DNA of 64,000 nt from Bacteroidota bacterium. Lineage in GTDB: Bacteria > Bacteroidota > Ignavibacteria > UBA10030 > UBA8401. Each line of letters begins with the position of its first letter. Positions within the stretch are counted from its first letter, which is position 1. Shown here one piece after another: positions 53,172 through 63,500 of the stretch. The translations under genes were made by a program, and so were the position numbers. The stretch spans positions 186,001 through 250,000 of the forward strand of contig JBBAAO010000002.1 of NCBI GenBank assembly GCA_041658205.1, given 5' to 3'. The notes under the pieces were generated by a model. That model was not told where the DNA came from and searched no databases. It saw nothing but the letters and a program-made list of their open reading frames with translations.

Positions 53172-54448
53172 GAATTATATTTTTGTCCAATATTTTGCAA
53201 TGCAAACTGTGAGATGGATATATTCTATCATGTCGTTTCCACCGTAACTGATCGGAAAAGACAATGACAGATGATTCTCTGTTCGATCTCATCATAAAAA
53301 ATTCACTTTGCATAGCCTCTTGTTAATACCATTACCCTGAATTGCTCCTTTGCCTGTAATACTTTTTGAAACAACCGACTCAAGGGGAGGGTGAAAAGGA
53401 GCACTAAACACCCTCCGCCATGAATCGTGAACACCATTTAATCGAACGGTAGATGACACAGTGCACAGACAGCATAAGAAGTGAGCATCTCCTTTTGTGA
53501 CGGTGCCATAAACATTCCTTTCGATTTCACCATTGTTATGAATACGCATTTTCAACATCTCGTTTGCCACACACATGAACTTCCACCGGATTTATACCGG
53601 AATTTCTTTCCATCATAGAGCAATGGAAGTATGTCGGTTCTGTCCATAGCTTTTATCATAGCGTTACGCATATTCCGTTCTACCATATTTCTTACCTGAT
53701 ACAGCATTGCTTCCTTCGATGTTTATCTGCTTCGGGTGAAACATATCGTTCATCCGAATCAACAAAGAGATCTTTATTGATGAAGCAATGTTTGTCTGGA
53801 TCCATATTGAATGCATTCAAATCAAACTACTATTCCCATCGCTGCTTTTAGGCGGACTACTTCCTTGATACACGAAAGCATAACGCGACGAGTTCTGTCT
53901 CGACCGCATTGCAATATCGCTTCGTGCATTCCGAAAGAGCGTAGTTCTCCCGCGAATCATACACAGTACATTACCAAATGCATGCTCCGTGTCTCCGCGG
54001 GCAGGCGGACTTGTCCCTTCGGGACTACCACCTTCACACACTACAGGATAGTGTAACCGATATTGAACCGAATGCATTGCAATATCACTTCGTGCATTCC
54101 GAAAGAGCGCAGTTCTCCCGCGAATTATACACAGTCCATTATCATGTGTATGTTCCGTATCTCCGCGAGCAGGCGGACTTGTCCCTTCGGGACCACTCCC
54201 ATGATATTCCATGGAGACAATATCCTCGCGCGGATTCTTGATCCCGTTGCATTGTAGATTAGCAACTGCCGGACCGCGAATCATATCAAAGGCTGACTCG
54301 ATACTCGACCGAGGAAGCACTCCGATATCGAATACCGGAGAGTGGGCAATATGTTGTTTGTTTTCTTTTAGCATACATTGACCATAACGCGTGCATAAAA
54401 ATAAATTCTTTATGAACGCTCACTCTTTACCGAACAATGTTTATGCTA
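53172..54448. other. 1.3-kb intergenic region with a 168-bp direct duplication
   Basis: Probably the promoter region of the Big-1 protein gene at its left end; no conserved gene. A unit beginning GCATTGCAATATC at 53906 recurs at 54074 (period 168 bases, about 85 percent alike by eye) and runs to about 54202. Both strands are open through it; the minus frame 53817-54374 encodes a 185-residue peptide repeating PEGTSPPARGDTEH, whose composition and lack of relatives suggest chance. No ribosome site precedes it. Confidence 0.5.
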
Positions 54449-55720
54449 TTAATTTACTGTAAGCACACCATCGTTGGTTATAGTACCATCGTTTGTGACA
54501 GTGCCGCTTATAGTTACATCGCCGGCACCTTGGATGTAAACACCATTTAATGAAGATGAGGTGTTGGTTAATGTTTCAGCAGCTAAAGTACCCGTGATGT
54601 TCTTGTCAGTGTCGCCTGAGAATTTGATTTCTCTGTAATTATTCAAAGCTGCAACTGTCTGACTTCCGCCATCGGCTGTTACGCCGCTATAATGAAAAAT
54701 ATTGCCAGCTGCAAAAGTTACAGTTCCTCCAGTTGATGTGAAGGCTTGTCGAACCTTATATTCTACAGCCGCAAAATCTTTGGATCCAGCGTTGGTCAAT
54801 GTCAAGTTCACATAGTCCGCTTGAGCAATATTCTGTGCGGCAACTGCTGCGTAATATTCAACTGTTCCACCGATCGTAGGATTGGAAGTGAACGATGCAG
54901 TTCCTGCTATCTTAATCAAAGCAGAGGCACCATTAGTAATTGCATTTCCAGCGTCGCTAGCCGTAAATAAACCATCTTCGTCAGCTTGATTTATCGTTCC
55001 ATTGTTGGTGATGTCTGCACCTGCACCAAGGATAAGATCCGCTAATCCTGTTGCTCCATCTACCAAAAGTGTATTGCTTGCATCTACTGTAAGCACTGTG
55101 TTAACAGTTACATCGCCATCAGATGTTTTGACTGATCCGCTTCCACCAGACAATGTCAAGTTTCCGTATGTCGAAGGGAATACGGTCTGAGCAGCAGTAG
55201 CATTATACACAACAGTACCACCAGTGAACGTATAACTTCCTGTGCTTGTATTCGAGAAGATTGCAGATCCTGTCCGCGTTACGGTCAATTGAGTGGCTCC
55301 TATGGTAAAGGAAGCATCGCCAGTAAGCGCAACTCCTCCTGCGACAGTGGCATTACCCAGCAGTGTTTTAGTAAAAGCCCCCGTGCTGTTTAAGGCTAAA
55401 CCACCATAAATTCCCAGATCAATCGACGTTCCGGCAAGAACGTCTTGGGCAGCATTTCCAGTATATCCAATAGTTCCTGTGCTGGTTTTGAAATTGGCCG
55501 CTGGTGCTGACTGAGTGAGAACACCTTTAACATTTAGCGTACCAAGGTTGTTAGTAGTTCCTGCAGCACCATTAGTAAAAGCGGTGAATGTTGCGGTCCT
55601 ATTAACTTTATTAGTAAATGTACCGTTATTGGTAAATGTGCCTGCAACGAGATTTGCAGCCAATGTGGCAACTGCCAACATGATGACAAATATTTTCTTA
55701 AACGCATTGATGTTTTTCAT
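54449..55720 (-). CDS. Secreted repeat protein of the same adhesin-like family (1)
   Basis: 423 residues from the ATG at 55720 (AAAAGGAGC upstream; a frame to 55813 also has a weaker site). Signal peptide (about 1-27, LAANLVAG). The mature part is poor in charged residues, rich in Gly, Thr, Asn, Ala, with short beta-strand repeats such as NNGTFTN, GTVVYNATAAQTVFPSTYGNL and ITNDGVLTVN at the very end. Such parallel-beta repeats are typical of surface adhesins. It lacks a visible type IX sorting domain. Paralog of the next two genes. Confidence 0.75.
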   Translation of the reverse strand: MKNINAFKKIFVIMLAVATLAANLVAGTFTNNGTFTNKVNRTATFTAFTNGAAGTTNNLGTLNVKGVLTQSAPAANFKTSTGTIGYTGNAAQDVLAGTSIDLGIYGGLALNSTGAFTKTLLGNATVAGGVALTGDASFTIGATQLTVTRTGSAIFSNTSTGSYTFTGGTVVYNATAAQTVFPSTYGNLTLSGGSGSVKTSDGDVTVNTVLTVDASNTLLVDGATGLADLILGAGADITNNGTINQADEDGLFTASDAGNAITNGASALIKIAGTASFTSNPTIGGTVEYYAAVAAQNIAQADYVNLTLTNAGSKDFAAVEYKVRQAFTSTGGTVTFAAGNIFHYSGVTADGGSQTVAALNNYREIKFSGDTDKNITGTLAAETLTNTSSSLNGVYIQGAGDVTISGTVTNDGTITNDGVLTVN

Positions 55721-55903
55721 AGTATTGCTCCTTTTAGATATTGTTAATTGATTATTGTTTTTGCGTGTCGTTTGTAATGCTGTGTTCGGGTTTGAATCTT
55801 TTTGCGTTTTCATAACATGTTTCCTTTTTGTTTGTGTTTTTTAAATGGTTGTTTGTTGTTACAGCAGCTCATGCTCAATGAGCAACTTTACTTCTATTTC
55901 TCT

Positions 55904-55933
55904 TTACGGTGGTCGTGAATTGAACCTTGTCAT
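55904..55933 (-). other. Nine-codon open frame behind a very strong ribosome site
   Basis: AAAGGAGGTAATA precedes an ATG followed by eight codons and TAA, between the paralogous adhesin genes. It could be a leader peptide or simply a remnant of an older start. A stem (GCTCATTGAGCATGAGC) lies just downstream. Confidence 0.3.
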
Positions 55934-56038
55934 TATTACCTCCTTTCTTTATATCGTTGTTAACTGTTTTCGATACAGCCATTGTTATTGGGCCATGTTG
56001 GTTTGTTAAAATTATTACAGTTAAAAGCTATTTATTAA

Positions 56039-57451
56039 TTAGTTAACCGTTATCGTACCAGTGTTTGTAATCGTTCCTTCGTTATCAACATCACCCGTGA
56101 CAGTCAGCGAGCTGCCGGCGGCATTAATGTTCACGTTTGCACCAAGAAGATTAGCAACATTTCCGCTCGTCAAAGTAACACTTCCTGTCCCGTCGATATT
56201 AAGAATTGATGCATTAGAGATACTTCCCAAAGAGACACCCAAGGATGCGCCGTTGGCAATCGTTAAAGTCGGAGCATTTGTAGCAGCAATATCAACCGCT
56301 GTATTGGCAGCCAACGTTGCAGCTGCAGTAACTGCACCGGTAATTGACTTTACACCAACTTCTGAGAATTGCAGCAATTTATAGTTAAGTGCTGCCACCG
56401 TCTGTGCACCGCTGCCGTTGTAATGGATAATTGTTGCTGCGTTGAATCCGGGAACAGCTGATGACGTCATATTTCCAGAAACACTAAATGTGCCCGCAGC
56501 AAACGCTGGTGTCACGCCCGAGAGTGTTAAGTGTTGGTATTGTGCAACGGCAACGGATTGACTTGTTCCTGTGTAATCAAATGTTCCACCGACGTTCGCA
56601 ACACCCAATGTGACAGTGTTGTTCACTTTGATTGTTCCGAGGTTCGATGCTACGAGATTCGAACTTCCGCCTGTTGTAAATGCATTGCCAGAACCAACAT
56701 CAAATGTTGTATTTGCATCGCTGTTATAAACACCGTTGATGGTGATTGCACCTTGACCAGTTTTTGTTGCGGGTGCAGTGCTTGTCATTGTCAAAGCGCC
56801 ATAGGTCGTTGCAAATACCTGCTGAGCACCCGTTCCTGTGTAGGAAACTGTTCCGCTGGCTGCGGATAAGGTTCCACCAGATGTTACCGTTGCCGATTTG
56901 ATGTCGAGTGTGTTAGCACCAACCAATAATGTTCCATTCGATAATGTAAATGTGGTATTTACCGTTGCCGAACCAGCAAGAGTCTTATTACCGGTAGCCG
57001 TAACCAACAGGCCACCATATGTTGTTGCAAGAACTGACTGTGCTGCTGCCGCTCCGTTGTATTCAACATTTCCACCAGTTGTGGTAAATGTGCCAACACC
57101 ACCGTTGGTCAGATCGGCTGCAATTTTAATTGTTGCGGTATTGGTAGTTGTACCATTATCATTGGTGTAAGCAGCACCGACTACAAAATTTCCACCACTG
57201 ATTGTTGCTTGACCATCAGTGCCGCCCGCATTGTTTTGAGAAAAATAGCTGTTCACTGTATATGTTCCGGCAGTATTATTGAATATTCCTCCGCCAGCAT
57301 TCTTATAGTTCTCAAAATATCCAGTGACTGTTGTTGTTCCGCTGTTCGCGATTGTGCCATTATTTCTCACGTTTCCTGCAAACAGGATTCCTGTCACCAG
57401 AATGGAAATGGCGGCCACTATGACTGTTCGAAAAAAGTTTGTTGTTTTCAT
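56039..57451 (-). CDS. Secreted repeat protein of the same adhesin-like family (2)
   Basis: 470 residues from the ATG at 57451 (ACAAGGAGTAATG upstream). Signal peptide to about residue 27 (GILFAG). Repeats GGTFDYTGTSQSVAVAQYQHL, GTVSYTGTGAQQVFATTYGAL and the terminal GTITNTGTITVN are the same kind as in the neighbours. An in-frame ATG at 57517 begins 5 bases after the stop of the upstream giant gene, so coupling is possible. Paralog of 54449-55720 with about the same domain plan. Confidence 0.76.
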   Translation of the reverse strand: MKTTNFFRTVIVAAISILVTGILFAGNVRNNGTIANSGTTTVTGYFENYKNAGGGIFNNTAGTYTVNSYFSQNNAGGTDGQATISGGNFVVGAAYTNDNGTTTNTATIKIAADLTNGGVGTFTTTGGNVEYNGAAAAQSVLATTYGGLLVTATGNKTLAGSATVNTTFTLSNGTLLVGANTLDIKSATVTSGGTLSAASGTVSYTGTGAQQVFATTYGALTMTSTAPATKTGQGAITINGVYNSDANTTFDVGSGNAFTTGGSSNLVASNLGTIKVNNTVTLGVANVGGTFDYTGTSQSVAVAQYQHLTLSGVTPAFAAGTFSVSGNMTSSAVPGFNAATIIHYNGSGAQTVAALNYKLLQFSEVGVKSITGAVTAAATLAANTAVDIAATNAPTLTIANGASLGVSLGSISNASILNIDGTGSVTLTSGNVANLLGANVNINAAGSSLTVTGDVDNEGTITNTGTITVN

Positions 57452-57522
57452 GACATTACTCCTTGTAGTAAGTGATTTGATTGTTGATGATTGTAAATTC
57501 ATTTTAAATATTTTCATAAAAT

Positions 57523-60500
57523 TTATGGTGTTACATCCAATGTTCCGTCAATAGTAAAGCTGCCACTGTTATCAACATCGCCATGAACCGTTAAGATGCC
57601 CGGAGCAGAGATCAATACGCTTGCACCGGAATTAATAAGAACGTTTGTATTGACTATCACTGAGCCCGCAATTGTTTTCAATCCGCCGTTCGTGAATACT
57701 AAATCAAAGTATGTCATTACGGTAACGGCTTGTGCAAGAGTACCATTGTATTCAATGGTGGAAGAATTGGCTGTTGCATTTGCAGTTGCTCCGGTAATCG
57801 TAAGAGCTCCCGCAATCTGTGTTGTGCCGCCGGCAAACGTCTTTATTCCACCTGTGCTCAGGGATAAATTGTTATAACTAAATGCGGCAATACTCTGTGC
57901 ACCGGTGCCGTTATAATCGATTGTGCTTCCGGTCGTTACGTACGTTGCGGCTCCTTTGGTAAATGTTCCGGCAATTCCAATCGTACCGGTGTTTGCAAGT
58001 GTTATTGTTCCGGAGGCGGAGACTGTAAGATTTCCATAATTCAAGGCGGCGATTGATTGGGAGGTACCGTAGAATTCAACAGTGCTTGCCGGATCGAAAG
58101 TATAGGTGGTGTAACTAGCGGGAATAGCATTTGTTCCGCTTATGCGTAACGTTCCGCCGGAGCCTACGCTTAATGTTCCACCTGATGTTGTTCTGTTTGC
58201 AGTGAACGTTGAAAGGTCAAGCGTACCGTCTGATACAGTAAGATTACCAACAACATCCACATTTGCGCTGAGCGTGATTGTTGTTCCTGCGCCTGATACA
58301 ATCAAGTTGTCATACGTACCGGCAGGGACCGTTTGGCCTGTTCCGTAATAATCGATATGGCTTGTCGGATCGAAAGCATGCGTAGTATAATTTATTGGAA
58401 GCGATGTTCCGGTACCGCCGATGCGCAATGTGCATAATGCGGCAATCGTCAACGTACCGCCAGCAGCGGATCGGTTGGCGGTAAACGATGTAAGATCAAA
58501 TGTGCTACAGGAAATATTCAGATCTCCAACGACAATGATATTCCCACCAAGCGTAACCGATCCTCCCGAGTTTGATGCTGTCACATTCGGATATGTTCCG
58601 GCAGGTATCGTTTGTGTTGTTCCATAAAAATCTATGGTACTAGTTGGATCAAAAACTTGTGATGTATAATTTGCAGGGATTGTTCCTGTTCCGCCAATTC
58701 GTAATGTACAAGAAGCTGCAATTGTTAGTGCTCCACCCGAAATTGACCGGTCTGCCGTAAACGATGTAAGATCCAATGTACCGCCAGAAACAGTCAAGTC
58801 TCCGTTGATGCTTACCGTACCGAGCAGTGTCGATGTGCCATTTCCTGAAATGGTAAGATTGCTGTAGGTAATTGCAGCCACATTTTGTGAACCGGTGCTG
58901 TTATAGTTTACCGTTCCACCCGTAATACTTGTAGTGCCAGTGACCGCCGGGAATATTGTGGCGGTATTGAGTGTTCCATTCGATTGTGCGTAGTTGTTCG
59001 TGGCGGAAAGAGAAATTCCTGTTGGTATTGTAACACTTGCACTTGCATTATTGATAGTAATATCATGCGCTAATGCCGCAACATTAACATTTATCGTGTT
59101 CGCACCGATGGTGACATCATTTGCACCAGTTGGAACTCCGGCGGGACTCCAATTTGCTGCATCATTCCAACTTGTACCATCACCTAAACCGCTCCATGTT
59201 TTTGGCGCGCCAAGAATTTCCGTCAGCGTTCCAAAATTTGTCACTCCATTGGTAACACCAACCATTGATGCGGTACCTGATTTCGTAATATTGCCGGAGG
59301 CAAGAGGATAACTAATGTTCGGCCGAACGCGAACGTTCTGCCACGTTAAACTGTTTGTTACGCCAGTATTACTTGAACTCGAAACTGTAAAGGTAATTTG
59401 TGTGGTACTGATTGATGTAATCGCAAGAGAAGTACCGCTTGCAACCGCATTAATGTTTCTCGAGTTGGCTCCGGCACCGGCGATTCGCGTAACTAAAACT
59501 GTAGGTGCTATTCCACCAACATCAAAAATAAAGCCGCTCGGAGCATTCATGATGATTGTTCCCGTACCGACATTCGCACTTGCCGCTTCACCATACAATG
59601 GCCCGGTCAATGCAGTCCATGCACCGCTGGTAGAATCATCCGCTGAAATCGAACCGCCACCTGTTGCCGGAGTGATAGTAATTGATGCGGCAGTAATTGA
59701 TGCACTTGTCCCGGCGGTCGGCGGCGGACCACCGACATTGCTTGCCGTTATCGTCCACACACCGGCAGTGTTCAGGGTGAGGGTAAAATCTTTGGTGCCG
59801 CCAACTAAAGCCGCATCCGGAGGCAATGTTGCTGCACCATCTGTGGAGGTGATGGTGATGGTGTTTGTTGCGTTTACTATATTCCAATTTGCATCGACAG
59901 CATTTACTGTGAACACAAACGGCGTTCCGATGCCTGCTGCAACCGGAGTTCCCATTTTCCCTGCCACCGATCCGGGAACGGCCGTCTCACCGTCGACAAT
60001 CACTTGCAATTTATTCAACGTACCGGCATTGACGGTTATCGAAGAGCTTGTGTTTGCCGTTTTTGTTCCATCGCTGGTGTTCGTTGCCGTAATCGTGGAG
60101 GAGGTTGCTGTTGGAAGCGTGACCGTGGCAAATGTTACCGTTCCGGATGAAAGTGCTGCCGGTGAGGGCATGCTGGCATTCACATCGGATGTTGTTAACG
60201 TGATGGTGTTTGCCGGTGCACTGGTGATAATATTCCAGTTTGCATCGACTGCATTGACGGTAACACTGAATGACGAACCAGCTGTTTGACTTAATGGAAT
60301 TCCTGTCTTGCCCGTTGCTGAACCGGGATCAGCAGTTTCTCCCGGTACGAGAGTCTGCATTTTTGAAAACGCTCCGACACCAACTGATATTGACGGACTC
60401 GTGTTTGCAGTTTTTGTTCCATCGCTGGTATTTGTTGCTGTGATCGTCGAGGATCCCGCCGTCGGCAAAGTGACTGTCGCAAATGTTACCGTTCCCGATG

Positions 60501-63500
60501 AAAGCGCCGCCGGCGAAGGCATGGTGGCATTCACATCAGACGTTGTCAGCGTGATGGTGTTTGCCGGAGCACCGCTGACAATATTCCAATTTGCATCGAC
60601 CGCATTGACAGTAACACTGAATGACGAACCGGCCGTTTGACTTGATGGAGTTCCTGTTTTTCCCGTTGCTGAACCTGCATTAGCAGTTTCTCCCGGAACA
60701 AGAATCTGCATTTTTGTAAATGCTCCCGCATTTACGGTAATTGATGGACTTGTGTCTGCAGTTTTTGAAACATCACTTGTATTTGTTGCTGTGATCGTGG
60801 AAGACCCTGCTGTCGGCAGAGTGACTGTAGCAAAAGTTACCGTACCGGATGAAAGAGCCGCTGGTGACGGCATAGTTGCGTTTGCATCCGTAGTTGTGAG
60901 TGTGATGGTATTTGTCGGTGCGCCTGCAATCACATTCCAGTATGCATCAACCGCGTTTACCGTAACACCGAAGGAAGCTCCTGCCGTTTGTGCCGATGGC
61001 GATCCCGTTTTTCCGGTACCTGTTGAACCCGGATTTGCAGATTCACCCGGTACCAATAACTGCATTTTTGAAAATGCCGCCGGATCAACCGTGACGGACG
61101 ATGATGCCGGACCGGAATATGTTCCATCATTCGCAGTAATCGTGGACGATTGTGCCCGATATAACGTTGTGGTTAATGCCGTGGATGATACACCAGAAAT
61201 AAACGTGACGCTGGTTGTGTATGAAGTTTGTCCGGTCGGTCCGCTGTAGGAAATTGTTTTCGCTCCGGAATACGAAGTAACAGTATTAAAGTATTGATCC
61301 GTTGCCGTGATTGAGGAAATAGTAAACGAAGATCCAGCCGTACGATTTGTCGGTGGTCCTGAGTTCCCGCTGCCTTCGGTAAACGTTTCGCCTGGAAGTG
61401 TCACAACAAGTTTACTTAATGCTCCACGCACTTCCGTCAATGTGCCAAAATTTGTCGTGCCGTCGGTGACGCCGACAATAAATGATCCGCCGGATTTCGT
61501 AATATTACCGGTGGCCAATGGATATCCTGCCGTTGGACGGATGCGGATATTTTGCCATGTGAGGGTGTTCAATGCACCGCCGGTAGAAACATCCGTTACA
61601 GTAAATGTAATTTGCGTTGCTGATACTGAAACCGATGCCGAAGTTCCAGATGTTGCATTGTTAATATTATCCGTCGCCGTTCCGCCTCCGGTAATTAACA
61701 CCGTTGGGGCGGTTCCGCTTTGGTCGAATTCAAATCCGGAGGGCACATCTAAAATAATTGTGCCTAATCCAATATCGCCATTCACAGTTTCTTCAATGGA
61801 AGGACCGGTCAACGATGTCCACGCTCCAGTTCCAAAATCATCAGCTGACACTGAACTACCACCGGTCGCAGGCGTTAGCGTGACACCCGTAGCAACCTCG
61901 CCGACTTGGAAATCACCGAATGCGGTTAATCCGGTCGCTTGTGTGGAGTTCGAAGTTTTTGTTCCGACCGTCGGAAGTGTCCAACCGCTGTTATACCGTC
62001 CGACAATAAACAATGATGTGTTTGAACCAAGAACAACGTCCGCAGTATTAAAATTGAACGTTGCGTCAACCGAAGGGAATGTCACAGCATTGTTTGTCAA
62101 TGTCCAATAGCGCGTAACATGTTTTGTAGTGCTGATACCGGAAGTGTTGATCTGCGGATGATATGAACTGGTTGTATTTGCTGTAAGTGTACCTGAACCA
62201 GAAACAGAGGCAAACGTTAAGTTGATTGGTGTATAGTATGATGCATCTCCAACTTCAAATGTTACTGCAACAGGTGACCCGCTTGTGGAAATTGTCTTTT
62301 CTAAATTGCCAACGATATAACCGCCAGATCCTGATATTGTTCCAGAAGTACCGATCGATACTTTATGCGCACCAGTGGTAATATTTCCGGATGTCAAAGT
62401 TAACGTTCCGTTCACCGTTGCTATCCCGGAGAGTGTTACTCCGGATGCATTGTTCATCGTCAGATTGTTAAACGTAAATGCAGAAGCGAGCGACTGACCG
62501 GTGCTGCCGTTGAACGATATCGCACTGCTGGTCACAGTATATGCTTGCGATCCGGGTGTAAATGTTCCTGCTATACCGATAGTTCCGCTGCTTGCAAGTG
62601 TTGTTGTACCGCTGGTATTACTGACCGTCAGATTATTGTAATTGATTGCAGGAATTGTTTGTCCGCCTGTCGAGTTATTGAAATTCACCGTGCTGCCGGC
62701 AGAAGAATATGCTTGTGAACCGGGAGTAAATATTCCTGCTATACCGATCGTTCCACTGCCTGCCAGTGTCGTCGTGCCGCTGCTGTTACTGACTGTTACA
62801 TTATTAAAGTTGAAAGCAGGAATAGTTTGAGAACCAGCTGCATTATTAAAGTTCACCGTTGACGTTCCCGCTGACGTTAACGCTCCCGCGCTTGGACTGA
62901 ATGTATTGCTCACACCGATAGAGCCGATGAGCGTATTCACTCCACTCGTATTGCTCGATGTTACACTGTAATAATTGAAAGCAGGAATTGATTGTCCGCC
63001 GGTGGAGTTATTAAAGTCGACCGTTGACGTTCCAGCAGATGTTAACGCACCGGCGCTTGGAGTGAATATGTTGCTCACTCCAATAGAGCCGACGAGTGTA
63101 TTCACACCGCTTGTATTGCTGGAAGTGAGATTGTAATAGTTGAATGCTGGAATCGATTGTCCGCCGGTAGAGTTATTAAAGTCGACTGTTGACGTTCCGG
63201 CAGATGTTAATGCTCCGGCACTTGGGGTGAATATGTTGCTCACACCAATAGAGCCAATGAGTGTATTCACACCGCTCGCATTGCTTGAAGTGAGATTGTA
63301 GTAATTGAATGCAGGAATCGATTGTCCGCCGGTGGAGTTATTAAAGTCGACCGTTGACGTTCCCGCAGATGTTAACGCACCGGCGCTCGGAGTGAATATA
63401 TTGCTCACTCCAATAGAACCAACGAGTGTATTCACTCCGCTCGAATTACTCGATGTAAGATTGTAGTAATTAACTCCAAAAATAGACTGGCCGCCAGTTG

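Noticed and set aside
53817..54374. 185-residue minus-strand frame in the intergenic repeat
   Set aside because: No ribosome site, skewed composition and no recognisable family; kept only as a repeat note.
59315..60289. 324-residue plus-strand frame within the giant adhesin
   Set aside because: Mirror of low-complexity coding repeats; a long open antisense frame is expected from their base bias.
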